Shown here: piece after piece, positions 18,868 to 28,772 of the stretch | How the letters are laid out: every line of letters begins with the position of its first letter | Position numbering within the stretch: position 1 is the first letter of the stretch | Assembly (NCBI RefSeq): GCF_003333265.1 | Contig: NZ_QOLB01000112.1 | Location: 46,510-110,509 of the forward strand | Direction of reading: 5' to 3' | DNA: 64,000 nt | From: Candidatus Halocynthiibacter alkanivorans | GTDB taxonomy: Bacteria > Pseudomonadota > Alphaproteobacteria > Rhodobacterales > Rhodobacteraceae | Notes under the pieces: generated by a model | Databases searched by the model: none | Told to the model about the DNA's origin: nothing | What the model saw: only the letters and a program-made list of their open reading frames with translations | Position numbers and translations under genes: made by a program

Positions 18868-19185
18868 GCCCGCTCTGCCCACCATGCGGCCGGGCAGCGC
18901 GGCACTCAGCAGCAGACCGCACATGTGGCGGGCTGAGGCTGAGGCTGTTTCCCGGGACCAGATCCCGGCGGCCGGATCCGCGCGACCAGCGTCTGCCAGC
19001 ATCCGGCTCGCAGCCAATACAGCTGCAGCGGTGTCTCTGCGCATGAGCAGGCCCGCCACTTCGGTGCGCCTGCCGCATCGGCCTGGCCCCTGCCCCCCCG
19101 TTCTTCCACGATGCGAAAAACCGAATTCCTGCTCTTGGCCTGTGCGGCAAGGATGTCTAGCATCCGCGCAAACAGGGAGATCAGA
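18868..19185. other. 318-bp intergenic region, no supported gene
   Basis: Between the anti-sigma gene and gamma-glutamyltransferase. Near the left end CTGCCC ... GGGCAG (about 18875-18899) can form a weak hairpin. GCTGAG is repeated near 18930. An in-frame extension of the following gene reaches 19111 but lacks a ribosome binding site and conserved sequence, so I leave it out. Confidence 0.5.
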
Positions 19186-20766
19186 ATGCGCGACTTTCAA
19201 CTGCCCGGCCGTTCGGCCGTCTACGCCAGCAACGGCATGTGTGCCACGTCCCATCCGCTGGCCGCCAAGGTCGCCATCGACCTGTTGCAGGCCGGTGGCA
19301 ACGCAGTGGATGCCGCCATTGGCGCTGCGGTTTTGCTGGGCATTTGCGAACCGCAGATGACCGGGATTGGCGGCGATTGTTTTGCGCTGATCAAACCGGC
19401 GGGCAGCGAAAAGATCCTGGGTCTGAACGGCTCGGGCCGGGCGCCGGCGGCGCTGCAGGGCGCAGAGCTGCGCGCGCGCGGGCTGAGCACGGTACCGCTG
19501 TCCGGCGTTGAAGCGGTGACCATTCCCGGCGCGGTGGACGCGTTTTGCACAATGTCAGAAGACCACGGCCGTCTCAGCCTGTCTGAAGTGCTGGCCCCGG
19601 CGATCACCTATGCGGAAAACGGGGTGCCGGTGGCGCCGCGGGTGCAGTTTGACTGGGCCAACGGGGCGGCGCAGCTCAGCGGCGCGGCGCGGCGGTTCTA
19701 CCTGAACCAGGGCGAGGTCCCCGAGGTCGGTGAGATGTTCCGCCACCCCCAGCAGGCCGAAGTGCTGCGCCGCATCGCGCGCGACGGGCGCGAGGGATTT
19801 TATGGCGGCGAGGTCGCCAGGGATATGGTCGACAGCCTGCGCGCGCTGGGGGGGCAGCATACGCTGGAGGACTTTGCCGCCACAAGCTGCGACTATGTCA
19901 CACCACTTCAGGGCAGTTACAAAGGCACCGATCTGGTTGAACTGCCACCCAACGGGTCGGGCGCCACCGCCATTCTGATGGCCAATATGCTGGCGCAGTT
20001 TGATCTGGCTGACATGGAACCGTTCGGGGTGCAGCGCGCCCATATCGAAGCAGAGATTGCCAAGCTGGCCTATGACACCCGCAACCGGCTGCTTGCGGAT
20101 ACGGATCACACCACGCGTCTGGCGCATATGCTGGCACCGGAAACGGCGGTGTCCCTGGCGGCTTTGGTGGATCCCACCCGCGCCATGGCCGCTGCGGCGC
20201 CGCTGAGCGAAAGCATTCACAAAGACACCGTCTATCTGACGGTGGTGGACCGCGACGGCATGGCGGTGTCTTTGATCTATTCCATCTTCCACTCGTTTGG
20301 TTCCGGCATCGCCAGCGACCGTTTTGGCGTGTTGTTTCAGAACCGCGGCGCCGGATTTACCCTGGAGGCTGGCCACCCGAACGAGATCAACGGTGGCAAA
20401 CGCCCGATGCACACCATTATCCCGGGCATGTTGTGCCATGAAGGCCGTCTGGTGATGCCTTTCGGGGTCATGGGTGGCGCCTATCAGCCCAACGGGCACA
20501 TCCGGTTCCTGAGCAATATGGTGGATTTCAAACTGCAGCCCCAGGCGGCGATTGATGCTCCGCGCAGCTTTTCTTACGAAGGGGTGATGACGGTGGAGCG
20601 CGGCTATTCTGATGCCGTGTGCGCCGGACTCAGTGATCTGGGCCATGTGGTCAAAGTGCCCGACGGGCCGATTGGCGGCGCCCAGGCGATCTGGATTGAC
20701 CATGAAAGCGGTGTGTTGATGGGTGCGTCAGATCCGCGCAAAGACGGCTGCGCCCTGGGGTATTAA
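19186..20766 (+). CDS. Gamma-glutamyltransferase family protein
   Basis: A 526-residue Ntn-hydrolase of the GGT family. The large-subunit part includes HPLAAKVAIDLLQAGGNAVDAAIGAA and GIGGDCFALI. The small-subunit start is at Thr348 in KDTVYLTVVDRDGMAVSLIY, aligning with the autocatalytic threonine of E. coli GGT. FHSFGSGI and the C-terminal PNEINGGKRPMHTIIPGM complete the pattern. No signal peptide precedes MRDFQLPGRS, so it may act in the cytoplasm, and its true substrate may differ from glutathione. ATG 19186 is preceded by AGGGAG 7 bases upstream. Confidence 0.88.
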   Translation: MRDFQLPGRSAVYASNGMCATSHPLAAKVAIDLLQAGGNAVDAAIGAAVLLGICEPQMTGIGGDCFALIKPAGSEKILGLNGSGRAPAALQGAELRARGLSTVPLSGVEAVTIPGAVDAFCTMSEDHGRLSLSEVLAPAITYAENGVPVAPRVQFDWANGAAQLSGAARRFYLNQGEVPEVGEMFRHPQQAEVLRRIARDGREGFYGGEVARDMVDSLRALGGQHTLEDFAATSCDYVTPLQGSYKGTDLVELPPNGSGATAILMANMLAQFDLADMEPFGVQRAHIEAEIAKLAYDTRNRLLADTDHTTRLAHMLAPETAVSLAALVDPTRAMAAAAPLSESIHKDTVYLTVVDRDGMAVSLIYSIFHSFGSGIASDRFGVLFQNRGAGFTLEAGHPNEINGGKRPMHTIIPGMLCHEGRLVMPFGVMGGAYQPNGHIRFLSNMVDFKLQPQAAIDAPRSFSYEGVMTVERGYSDAVCAGLSDLGHVVKVPDGPIGGAQAIWIDHESGVLMGASDPRKDGCALGY

Positions 20767-20829
20767 CCAGCGCAGCGCGTCGGGTGGTTGCAGCGCCGGC
20801 GCTGACGGCATGTCCCCGGCGTCCGTTCT

Positions 20830-20959
20830 GCGGGCAATGTCCGGGGGCAATATCCGGGCGCCAGGTCCGGACGTAAATTCTGGACGCGAATTCTGGGGGC
20901 AAGGTCTGTGCTCCAGGTCCGGACGCAAGGCCCGGGCGCAAGGTCAGAGGGATATGGCC
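20830..20959. repeat. Degenerate 13-bp tandem repeat, about 10 units
   Basis: Inside the 479-bp gap after the gamma-glutamyltransferase gene (20767-21245). Successive 13-base units beginning at 20830, 20843, 20856 and so on share the pattern GGGCGCAAGGTCC with substitutions. Examples are 20843 GGGGGCAATATCC, 20921 GGACGCAAGGCCC and 20934 GGGCGCAAGGTCA. Spacing is exact across ten units, then decays. The rest of the gap shows no gene. Confidence 0.8.
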
Positions 20960-21245
20960 GCCAGGCAAACCCAGCCGGCCTGTCAGGCGGGCACAGACTG
21001 CGGGGCACGCGCTTGCGGAAAATCCGGCGGGGCAGATCCGTCAAGCAGGTCCCGGGGCGACTCACATCCCGGCGTCCTGGCAGCCGTTCGCGGCAGCCGT
21101 TCTGCGCGCAGGTCCGGCGAGTGCGCAGAACGGGGCAAGTGCTTCCACAACGCTCCGCGTGGCACATCTTCGGGCTCTTGTCTTCGGGAAAGCGGCGGGC
21201 CCTGGCAAGCAAAACATGCCCACGCCAGGCGGTGGTCGCGCGGTG

Positions 21246-21572
21246 TCAGTTCAGCTGGAAATCGAGCGGATAGGCGCCGTCTTTGAGCGGGCCAAACAGA
21301 TCCTCGAGGTCCGGATGCTCCACCGGCACGCCGGAGTAATCCGCGATCAGGTTCTGCTCAGAGACATAGGCCACATAGTAATTCTGGTCGTTCTCCGCCA
21401 GCAGGTGGTAAAACGGCTGGTCCTTGCTGGGGCGCACTTCTTCGGGAATCGCATCATACCATTCCTCGGTGTTTGCAAACATCGCGTCCACATCAAAGAC
21501 CACGCCGCGAAACGGATGTTTGCGGTGTTTGACAATTTGTCCCAGGTGGTATTTGGCACGTGTTTTCAACAT
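21246..21572 (-). CDS. hspQ: HspQ (YccV) heat-shock / hemimethylated-DNA-binding-like protein
   Basis: A 108-residue protein with the YccV/HspQ fold: AKYHLGQIVKHRKHPFRGVVFDVD at the start, NTEEWYDAIPEEVRPSKDQPFYHLL, then YVAYVSEQNL and a C-terminal HPDLEDLFGPLKDGAYPL. In E. coli HspQ is a specificity factor for Lon protease; the role here is inferred. Start ATG 21572 gives the normal N terminus; a further in-frame ATG lies seven codons upstream. It is divergent from the AEC transporter gene. Confidence 0.88.
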   Translation of the reverse strand: MLKTRAKYHLGQIVKHRKHPFRGVVFDVDAMFANTEEWYDAIPEEVRPSKDQPFYHLLAENDQNYYVAYVSEQNLIADYSGVPVEHPDLEDLFGPLKDGAYPLDFQLN

Positions 21573-21656
21573 AGATTGTAACCCTCGCAACATGTTACTA
21601 GACCCGGAGACGGGGCGCTGTCTATGCGGAACGCCCAATTTTCAAGGAAACAGTCT

Positions 21657-22538
21657 GTGACCCTTATTTCTACAATCTTAGAGATCGTCGCTCCGGTGTT
21701 CATCCTGGCACTCGTTGGGTTTACATGGGTGAAGCTGGGATTTGAATACCGGATTCAGTTCATCACCCGTCTGGCAATGACATTGTCTGTGCCGGCGCTG
21801 ATGTTCACCGCGCTGATGAAGACCGAGGTTCCGCTCAGCGCGCTGAGCGAGGTGGCGCTGGCGGCGTTTGTGGCCTATGCGCTGCTGACGATTGCCTTTG
21901 TGATTGTCGCCAAAGCCCTGGGTCTGAATATGGCTACCTATTTGAATCCATTGATTTTTGGCAATACGGGCAATGTGGGTCTGCCGCTGGCTTTGTTCGC
22001 GTTTGGCGACGAGGGCCTTGGCTATGCGCTGGCGGTATTTGCGGTGATGATTGTGGGCTCTTTCACCTTTGGTATCTGGCTGGTGTCCGGTGGCGGATCG
22101 CCGCTTAAAGTGCTCAAAGAACCGGTGGTCTGGGCCACCGGGCTTGGGGTTCTGTTCCTGTCACAAGGCTGGCAAACACCCCGGTTTCTGACCAATTCTC
22201 TCGAGATGATCGGCCAGATTACCATCCCGCTTTTGCTGATCACCCTCGGGGTGGCGATTGCGCGGCTGAAAGCTTCGAGCTTCGGGGCGGCCATCTGGCT
22301 GTCGGCCCTCAAGACGGTGATGAGCATCGGCGTTGCCTGGGGTGCCGGGCTGTATTTCGGCCTCACCGGTGCGGCGTTCGGGGTTCTGGTGCTGCAGGTC
22401 GCGACCCCGGTTGCAGTCACATCCTATCTGCTGGCGGAGAAATACGGCGCCGACGCGGAGGCGGTGGCAGGCCTGGTGGTCGTCTCCACCATGATGTCCG
22501 TTCTGGCGCTGCCGCTGCTGCTTGCATTTGTGATCTGA
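21657..22538 (+). CDS. AEC-family (auxin efflux carrier-like) transporter
   Basis: About 293 residues, with around ten hydrophobic segments in two five-helix halves, as in the AEC family of the bile/arsenite/auxin transporter superfamily. The NPLIFGNTGNVGLPLALF block (helix 4) contains the family's Asn-Gly crossover signature, and the second half ends with VATPVAVTSYLLAEKYGADAE. Substrate cannot be predicted (malate and auxin are examples). I prefer GTG 21657, which has AAGGA upstream, over ATG 21624, which would add 11 polar residues. Confidence 0.88.
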   Translation: MTLISTILEIVAPVFILALVGFTWVKLGFEYRIQFITRLAMTLSVPALMFTALMKTEVPLSALSEVALAAFVAYALLTIAFVIVAKALGLNMATYLNPLIFGNTGNVGLPLALFAFGDEGLGYALAVFAVMIVGSFTFGIWLVSGGGSPLKVLKEPVVWATGLGVLFLSQGWQTPRFLTNSLEMIGQITIPLLLITLGVAIARLKASSFGAAIWLSALKTVMSIGVAWGAGLYFGLTGAAFGVLVLQVATPVAVTSYLLAEKYGADAEAVAGLVVVSTMMSVLALPLLLAFVI

Positions 22539-22623
22539 AACACGCGCATTAGCCGTTCCCACCGGCGCTGATTCTGGCTAGTCTGGACGCATAATAAAAA
22601 TAACACAGGGCAGCGCGGGCAGC

Positions 22624-23208
22624 ATGAAACGATTTCTTCGGGCAACAGCTTTGCTGGTACTGGTCGCGGCCTGTGGCAGCGCCAATTTTTCAGCACCGCG
22701 CAATCTGAACAACGCCTGCAGCATCGTGAAACAGCGGCCGGCCTATCTGAAAGCGATGCAGCGCAGCGAACGTAAATGGGGCGTGCCGGTCTCGGTGCAG
22801 ATGGCCACCATTTATCAGGAAAGCAAATTCATCGGCAATGCGCGGCCGCCGCATAAGTTCCTGCTGGGGGTGATTCCCATGGGCCGGCAAAGCTCCGCCT
22901 TTGGCTACAGCCAGGCGCTGGATGCCACCTGGGACGAATACCGCAGCGATGCCGGCTCCTGGGGGGCCAAGCGCAATGATATCGACGACGCCGCCGATTT
23001 CATTGGCTGGTATATGAGCGAATCCAACGAGCGGCTTGGCATTTCCAAAGCGGATGCGCGCAATCAGTACCTCGCATATCACGAAGGCCGTGGCGGTTTT
23101 GCCCGTGGCTCTTACCGCAGCAAAGGCTGGCTGCAGCGTGTGGCCTCCGAGGTGCAGTCGCGCTCCAATACCTATGGCGCACAGCTGGCCAGTTGCTCGC
23201 GCCGCTAA
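22624..23208 (+). CDS. SLT-domain lytic transglycosylase lipoprotein
   Basis: A 194-residue predicted lipoprotein: lipobox LVLVAACG with Cys17 as the acylation site. The SLT (lysozyme-like) domain follows, with catalytic Glu66 in IYQESKF, then FGYSQALDATWDEYR and the C-terminal YLAYHEGRGGFARGSY. It should cleave murein glycan strands at the inner face of the outer membrane. The family is common in Rhodobacterales. It is monocistronic, with the lolA-side minisatellite downstream. Confidence 0.87.
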   Translation: MKRFLRATALLVLVAACGSANFSAPRNLNNACSIVKQRPAYLKAMQRSERKWGVPVSVQMATIYQESKFIGNARPPHKFLLGVIPMGRQSSAFGYSQALDATWDEYRSDAGSWGAKRNDIDDAADFIGWYMSESNERLGISKADARNQYLAYHEGRGGFARGSYRSKGWLQRVASEVQSRSNTYGAQLASCSRR

Positions 23209-23398
23209 GCCTCCACGTTTGAGACCAGTTCCGGGCGCGGCGCGGGGGTGGCACGGCCAGGTCAAAAAGCGCTGCTGACCAGGTCAGGACGGACCGGTCG
23301 CAGCCTGGTCACAGCCCGGCATTTTTCGCCTCGCGTCAATCAGCCCGATGGTATTCGGTGTTGCCCGGCCCGGCGTTACTTGACGCGGCGCAGTTCGG

Positions 23399-23575
23399 CC
23401 CGGCGTTGTCAGGCCCCGCGTTGATCAGCCCGATGTTATCCGGCTCCACTTTATTAGTCTCTGTGTTGATCAGCCAGCACTATCCGGTCCGGTGCTATTG
23501 GGCCTGCGTTAATCAGCGCGGCGCCAGCCCGTCCGGCGCTCCCGGCCCCGCGTTATCCGACCCGGTGTTATTCAG
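23399..23575. repeat. Degenerate 15-bp tandem repeat reaching into the lolA stop
   Basis: Twelve consecutive units of 14-15 bp with the pattern CCCGGCGTTATTCAG. Examples are CCCGGCGTTGTCAGG at 23399, CCCCGCGTTGATCAG at 23414, CCCGATGTTATCCGG at 23429 and CCCGGTGTTATTCAG at 23561. More decayed units extend left to about 23330. The last unit overlaps the final codons and stop codon of lolA (23568-23575). It fills most of the 359-bp gap between two convergent genes. Confidence 0.8.
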
Positions 23576-24194
23576 TGAAACCGCGCCGTGTCATTTCGCC
23601 TTTGACATAGAACAGGCTGTTTGACAGCGGTTCGCCCATCTCCAGTGGTTCAAACAGCACCGTGGTCTGGCCACCGGCGCCGTCAAAGATGATCCATTGA
23701 CGCAGCTGCAACGGATCTTCGCTGAACATCAGCTGAATGGCGCCGTAGTCGGGCCTGTCGGGATCCTGAGCGGTGACCGTCGTCAAATCTCCGTTCAGCG
23801 TATGACCAACGACCATGTCTGTCGCGCCCAGATCGACGTTGCGGGCGAGAATGATCTTGAGCGGGGTCTGGCTGAGCGGGAAGCGCTGGGGCGGCTCAGT
23901 GGAGGCCGGATCAAAGATGGCGACCTGACCACCGCCGGCCATCACCAGGGCCCCGCCAGGACCCGTTTCGGGCGCATCATATTCAAAGCGCAGCTTGCCC
24001 GGGCGTTTGATCAGCAACTGCCCGGCGGTGCGCGAGCCGTCGTCATTGATCTGGGTGAAGCGGGTCTGTGCGGTTTTAAAGCTGTTGAACCAGGCCGAAA
24101 TTTCATTGAGCGGGATGAGTTCAGCCGCCTGGACCGGCAGCATAAGCGCCAGCGAGAACAGCGGGGCGATCAGCAGAGAACGAATGTGTTTCAT
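23568..24194 (-). CDS. lolA: Outer-membrane lipoprotein carrier protein LolA
   Basis: A 208-residue periplasmic protein. Signal peptide MKHIRSLLIAPLFSLALMLPVQA is followed by the LolA pattern ISAWFNSFKTAQTRFTQINDDGSRTAGQLLIKRPGKLRFEYDAP. LolA ferries lipoproteins released by LolCDE to the outer membrane. ATG 24194 gives the right signal peptide; the longer frame adds an unlikely tail. It is downstream of ftsK on the same strand, as in other Rhodobacterales. Its last codons lie within the 15-bp minisatellite. Confidence 0.9.
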   Translation of the reverse strand: MKHIRSLLIAPLFSLALMLPVQAAELIPLNEISAWFNSFKTAQTRFTQINDDGSRTAGQLLIKRPGKLRFEYDAPETGPGGALVMAGGGQVAIFDPASTEPPQRFPLSQTPLKIILARNVDLGATDMVVGHTLNGDLTTVTAQDPDRPDYGAIQLMFSEDPLQLRQWIIFDGAGGQTTVLFEPLEMGEPLSNSLFYVKGEMTRRGFTE

Positions 24195-24228
24195 AGATCT
24201 GAGATAGCCTTTGTGTGTGGTAATTTCA

Positions 24229-24264
24229 CCCCCCGGCACCGCTCACTTATGCGGCACCGGGGGG
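24229..24264 (-). terminator. Hairpin between ftsK and lolA
   Basis: CCCCCCGG (24229-24236) pairs with CCGGGGGG (24257-24264), then after a symmetric CA/CA internal loop CCGC pairs with GCGG around an 8-base loop. It starts 9 bp after the ftsK stop. No U-run follows, so it may be a processing or attenuation structure rather than a strong terminator. Confidence 0.55.
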
Positions 24265-24273
24265 CAAGCCCCC

Positions 24274-27200
24274 TCAGGCTTGTTCCGGGATCAGAATGTC
24301 GCGTTTACCCACATGGTTGGCCGGGGTGACGAGGCCCTGGTCTTCCATCTGTTCAACGAGGCGCGCGGCTTTGTTGTAACCGATCGCCAGTTTACGCTGG
24401 ATGTAGCTGGTGGAGCACTTGCGGTCTTTGGCAACGATGGCCACCGCCTGGTCATACAGCGCGTCCTGTCCGGTGGTATTGCCACCCAGACCCAGCACTG
24501 CATCGATACTGTCGCCCTGGCCGTCTTCCGGGCCTTCGACCACGCCACCGATATAATCAGGCGGGCCATAGGCTTTCAGGTAGTTGACGATTTCCTCAAC
24601 TTCCTCATCCGAGCAGAACGGGCCATGCACACGGGTGATTTTCGCACCCCCTGCCATGAACAGCATGTCGCCCATGCCCAGCAGCTGTTCGGCGCCCTGT
24701 TCACCCAGAATGGTGCGGCTGTCGATTTTCGAGGTGACCTGGAAGGAAATCCGGGTCGGGAAGTTGGCTTTGATCGTGCCGGTGATCACGTCCACAGAGG
24801 GACGCTGCGTCGCCATGATCAGGTGGATGCCCGAGGCCCGCGCCATCTGGGCCAGACGCTGAATGCAGGCTTCGATCTCTTTGCCGGCGACCATCATCAG
24901 GTCGGCCATCTCGTCGACCACAACCACGATATAGGGGATAGATTTGGGCTGCAGCTCTTCGGTTTCAAACACCGGATCACCGGTCTCGTCATCAAAGCCG
25001 GTCTGCACTGTGCGGCTGAACATTTCGCCCCTGGCCAGCGCCTCTTTCACCCGGCCGTTATAACCGTCGATGTTGCGCACGCCCATTTTGGACATTTTGC
25101 GATAACGGTCTTCCATTTCGCCGACGACCCATTTCAGCGCCACGACGGCCTTTTTCGGGTCGGTGACAACCGGGGAGAGCAGATGCGGGATGCCGTCATA
25201 GACCGACAGTTCCAGCATTTTGGGGTCAATCATGATCAGGCGGCATTCATCCGGCGACAGTTTGTACAGCAGCGACAGGATCATGGTGTTGATCGCCACA
25301 GACTTACCGGAGCCGGTGGTACCGGCGATCAGCAGGTGGGGCATTTTGGCAAGGTTGACCACGACAGCATCGCCGCCGATATCTTTGCCCAGCGCCAGCG
25401 GCAGTTGCATGCTGCTGTCACCAAAGTCCCGCGCCGCGAGGATTTCGCGCAGCATGACTTTTTCGCGGTGTTCATTGGGCAGCTCAATACCGATGACTGA
25501 GCGGCCGGGCACGGTGGAGACACGGGCTGAGAGCGCCGACATCGAGCGCGCGATATCATCGGCCAGACCAATAACGCGGCTGGCCTTCAGACCCGGGGCC
25601 GGTTCCAGCTCATACATGGTGACAACCGGGCCGGGGCGCACCGAGACGATTTCACCTTTGACGCCGTAATCATCCAGCACAGCTTCCAGCATGCGGGCGT
25701 TTTCTTCCAACGCCTCGTCAGACAGAACGTGATGGGAGGCGCCGGTGGGATTTTCCAGCAGCGACAGCGGCGGGCATTCGTATTCCGCGCCACCGTCTTC
25801 AAACGCCAGCGCCGGTTCGGCTTCGGCGCGGGCCTGATGGGATTGCTCAGGGGCTTTGCGCAGGCCGTGCTGCACCACTTTTTTGGGTGCGGCGATCGGG
25901 ATCACCGGGGCGTTGGTGGGGGCGTTGACGGCGGCGTGGCGCATCTGATCATGCTGCTGCGCGCTGCCAACGCCATAGCCGGCGGGATCGAATTCATCCT
26001 CCAGGAACATGTTTTCCGGCGCCTCGTGCGCGTTGAACGGCTCCTGAATATGGTGCTGCGGCGCAAATTCCTGTGCTGTGAACTCATGGCCAGAGGCGTC
26101 CGAACCTGCGAAATCACGCCCGGTGAAATCTGCGGGCACCAGGGTGGTGTCCCCCTCGTAGGCCGAGTCGGGGATGAAGTCGCCACCCTGCGCCTGCAGT
26201 TCCGTCGCCTGGGGCTGGGAAGCAAGGGTCTCGCGGCTCATGACAATAGGTTTAGGGCCACGTGGATGTTTGATGCTGGTCAGCGGCGGCTCTGAGCGCA
26301 GACCGGCGGTCAGGGCCGGCCCCCGGCGCACGCGTTTGTTGATTACGTCTGAAATCCGGGCCTGCAGACGGGCCGGGCCGTGGGGTTCTTCCATGTCAGG
26401 CGCGTCAATAAAGGCCTCTTCCGGATCACCTGCGTCGATCACTTCGGGTTCAGCCGCGCGTTTCAGCAGCGAAGGCATGCGGGCAAACAGACCGGTCTTG
26501 CGTTCTTCTTCCACATATTCTTCGACAAATTCGCCCTGATCATGGTTGTCAGAGGCCGTGGCCCAGTCCTGTTCGTAATGCGACTCAGCCCGTACAACCC
26601 GGGCTGGTGCATGTGCTGTTTCCTGAGCAGTTTCCTGAGCTGCTTCCTGACCTGGCACCATCAGCGGCTCAGCATCAGAATAGATCAGCGCATCATCATA
26701 GCCGGCCTCTGCCCCGGCGGCACGGCGGGCGTCGCGTCGTTCAGCATGACGTTCGGCCTGGCGGCTGGCAATATTCTGCGCGCCCTGGCTTGCGCCCGAA
26801 GCGGCCCGGCCCATAAGCCGCAAGCCGGTATCATAGAGCAGCACCATGCCCACCAGCAGAAAACGTCCGATTCGGTGCAGCTCTGGTTTGGTGAACCCCA
26901 GCGCAAACAGCGACAGCGCAACCGAGGCAATCGCCAGCAGAAACGCGAGGATTTTAAGCCCGATCGCAGCCGGCAATGGCGCCACGCCCAGCACAGCGCC
27001 CAGCACCGTATTGCCAAACATGCCGCCAAGACCGACCGAATGGCTCCAGGCAGGGCCCGGCGCATGGCTGGCGGCATAGGCCGAAACCAGCGCCACGGCG
27101 ATCGGGGCAAATACAATGCGCTGCAGGATGCGCTCATCCCCACGGTGGAGCACCAGCCGCAGCCCCCAGGCCGCAAAGGTGGCGACAAAACCCCAGGAGG

Positions 27201-27450
27201 CCAGCCCGACGATAAAAATCAGCGGGCTGGCAATCATCGCGCCAAAACGCCCCAACCAGTTTTGCGCCGGTGCGTCTGTGGCCATCAGCCAGTTGGGGTC
27301 ATTGGGCGTATAAGAGCCCAGCAGCATCGCCATCAGCAGCGCCAGGATCAGCAGGCCAATGCCAAGCAATTCGGTGCCACGCCGTTCAAGTATCGCCTGG
27401 GTGTTTCTGTCCAAAAGCGGGTCGCGCCCGCGTATCTGATAAGATGCCAT
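24274..27450 (-). CDS. ftsK: DNA translocase FtsK
   Basis: A 1058-residue FtsK. Four or five transmembrane helices lie in the first 220 residues, followed by a long low-complexity linker (about 225-570) rich in Ala, Glu, Gln and Pro, with Gln/Glu/Thr repeats. The motor domain carries Walker [11 protein letters not shown] (about residue 708) and Walker [16 protein letters not shown]. The ring continues to [17 protein letters not shown], and the C-terminal gamma winged-helix domain ends in [12 protein letters not shown]. It anchors at the division septum and pumps the terminus region. The aminotransferase gene ends 3 bp upstream, so they share a transcript. Confidence 0.95.
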   Translation of the reverse strand: MASYQIRGRDPLLDRNTQAILERRGTELLGIGLLILALLMAMLLGSYTPNDPNWLMATDAPAQNWLGRFGAMIASPLIFIVGLASWGFVATFAAWGLRLVLHRGDERILQRIVFAPIAVALVSAYAASHAPGPAWSHSVGLGGMFGNTVLGAVLGVAPLPAAIGLKILAFLLAIASVALSLFALGFTKPELHRIGRFLLVGMVLLYDTGLRLMGRAASGASQGAQNIASRQAERHAERRDARRAAGAEAGYDDALIYSDAEPLMVPGQEAAQETAQETAHAPARVVRAESHYEQDWATASDNHDQGEFVEEYVEEERKTGLFARMPSLLKRAAEPEVIDAGDPEEAFIDAPDMEEPHGPARLQARISDVINKRVRRGPALTAGLRSEPPLTSIKHPRGPKPIVMSRETLASQPQATELQAQGGDFIPDSAYEGDTTLVPADFTGRDFAGSDASGHEFTAQEFAPQHHIQEPFNAHEAPENMFLEDEFDPAGYGVGSAQQHDQMRHAAVNAPTNAPVIPIAAPKKVVQHGLRKAPEQSHQARAEAEPALAFEDGGAEYECPPLSLLENPTGASHHVLSDEALEENARMLEAVLDDYGVKGEIVSVRPGPVVTMYELEPAPGLKASRVIGLADDIARSMSALSARVSTVPGRSVIGIELPNEHREKVMLREILAARDFGDSSMQLPLALGKDIGGDAVVVNLAKMPHLLIAGTTGSGKSVAINTMILSLLYKLSPDECRLIMIDPKMLELSVYDGIPHLLSPVVTDPKKAVVALKWVVGEMEDRYRKMSKMGVRNIDGYNGRVKEALARGEMFSRTVQTGFDDETGDPVFETEELQPKSIPYIVVVVDEMADLMMVAGKEIEACIQRLAQMARASGIHLIMATQRPSVDVITGTIKANFPTRISFQVTSKIDSRTILGEQGAEQLLGMGDMLFMAGGAKITRVHGPFCSDEEVEEIVNYLKAYGPPDYIGGVVEGPEDGQGDSIDAVLGLGGNTTGQDALYDQAVAIVAKDRKCSTSYIQRKLAIGYNKAARLVEQMEDQGLVTPANHVGKRDILIPEQA

Positions 27451-27453
27451 GAC

Positions 27454-28641
27454 TTACTCGCCCCTCACGTACAAACAGTCGCGGATCTGGATCAGAGCGC
27501 GCTGCGTTTCTTTTATTGGGGCCACAAGCGCGACCCTGATATAGTTTTTGCCCGGATTTTCACCGTTCACATCCCGGCTGAGATAGGCACCCGGAAGCAC
27601 CCGCACGCCGGTCTCGGTCCACAGCCTGACTGCCGCCTGTTCGCCGTCTTTGACCGGCAGCCACAGGAAAAACCCGGCAGGCGGGCTGGTATAGCCGGGA
27701 ACGCCGGCAAAGATCTCATCGGCGATGTCGAATTTCCCGGCGTAAAGCCGGCGATTCTCCACCACGTGATCCTCATCCGCCCAGGCCGCAGCGGCGACAT
27801 ATTGCAGCGGCTTTGGCAGGGGCGCGCCGGAAAAGGCGCGCAGTTGACGGATCCGGGCGATGGATTTCGGACCACCGGCGACCAGGCCTGAGCGCAGCCC
27901 GGCCAGGTTGGAGCGTTTGGACAGCGAATTGAACAACACCACCCGTTCCGGGTCGGCGCCGACCTCAGCTGCCACGGTCAGAATGCCAATGGGAGCAGCG
28001 TCGCGGTAGATCTCGGAATAACATTCATCGGCGAAGATCTGGAAATCATGTTTTTCGGCCAGCGCCAGCAGATCGCGCCAGTAGTCGCGGCTGGCGACCG
28101 TGCCCTGCGGGTTGGCAGGCGAACAGATATAGGTGATCGCGGTGCGTTGCAGCACCTCTTCGGGCAGTCCGGCAAAATCGGGCATGAAGCCGGTTTCAGC
28201 CGTAGCGGCCACGTAGACCGGATCCGCAGCGACAGAAAGCGCCGCCACCGCATAGACCTGGTAAAACGGGTTGGGCATCAGCACCAGCGGCTTTGCACCG
28301 GCTTTTTGCTCAGGGCAGAGCGCCATCGCAGCGTTATACAACCCTTCGCGGGTGCCGTTCAGCGCCATCACCTGACTGGTGGGCAATGTCACACCATAGC
28401 GCCGCGCGATCCAGCCGGTGATCGCGCTCAGCAGTTCGGGAATGCCATTGTTGTCCGGATAGCGCCGGAACTCCGCCACGTGGCGGGCGATGATTTCCGG
28501 CACAAAGGCGGGGAAATCATGCTGCGGCTCACCGATGGTCATGTGCACAACATCACCACCCGGTGCATGAGCATCGAGCAATTCGCGCAGGCGCGGAAAC
28601 GCATATGTGGGCAGGTTCGAAAACCGCTCCGGGAAAATCAT
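27454..28641 (-). CDS. Class I/II PLP-dependent aminotransferase, DapC-like
   Basis: A 395-residue fold-type I aminotransferase. Visible are MTIGEPQHDFPAF at the start, ICSPANPQGTVASRDYW (PLP phosphate side), FADECYSEIYRD (Asp on the pyridine ring), FNSLSKRSNLAGLRSG with the PLP lysine, and the C-terminal NYIRVALV with the carboxylate-binding Arg. Overall pattern resembles succinyldiaminopimelate transaminase DapC of beta/alphaproteobacteria, which would fit with dapB at 4 kb, but substrate is not certain. Immediately upstream of ftsK. Confidence 0.8.
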   Translation of the reverse strand: MIFPERFSNLPTYAFPRLRELLDAHAPGGDVVHMTIGEPQHDFPAFVPEIIARHVAEFRRYPDNNGIPELLSAITGWIARRYGVTLPTSQVMALNGTREGLYNAAMALCPEQKAGAKPLVLMPNPFYQVYAVAALSVAADPVYVAATAETGFMPDFAGLPEEVLQRTAITYICSPANPQGTVASRDYWRDLLALAEKHDFQIFADECYSEIYRDAAPIGILTVAAEVGADPERVVLFNSLSKRSNLAGLRSGLVAGGPKSIARIRQLRAFSGAPLPKPLQYVAAAAWADEDHVVENRRLYAGKFDIADEIFAGVPGYTSPPAGFFLWLPVKDGEQAAVRLWTETGVRVLPGAYLSRDVNGENPGKNYIRVALVAPIKETQRALIQIRDCLYVRGE

Positions 28642-28772
28642 AGTCCTCTGATCCGTATGTTAACTGCCTCGGGAGGGGTCATGTCGCCCCATTGCCCCAA
28701 AAATGTCACATCTTGGCCTCCGGGTCCAGAAAAAGCCCGTTAAAAATGCTGATTTTCCGTTTTCTTATGTCG

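Noticed and set aside
23358..23624. Plus-strand frame with repeated Gly-Pro-Ala-Leu
   Set aside because: It is the 15-bp minisatellite read in frame and runs into lolA on the other strand; not a gene on this evidence.
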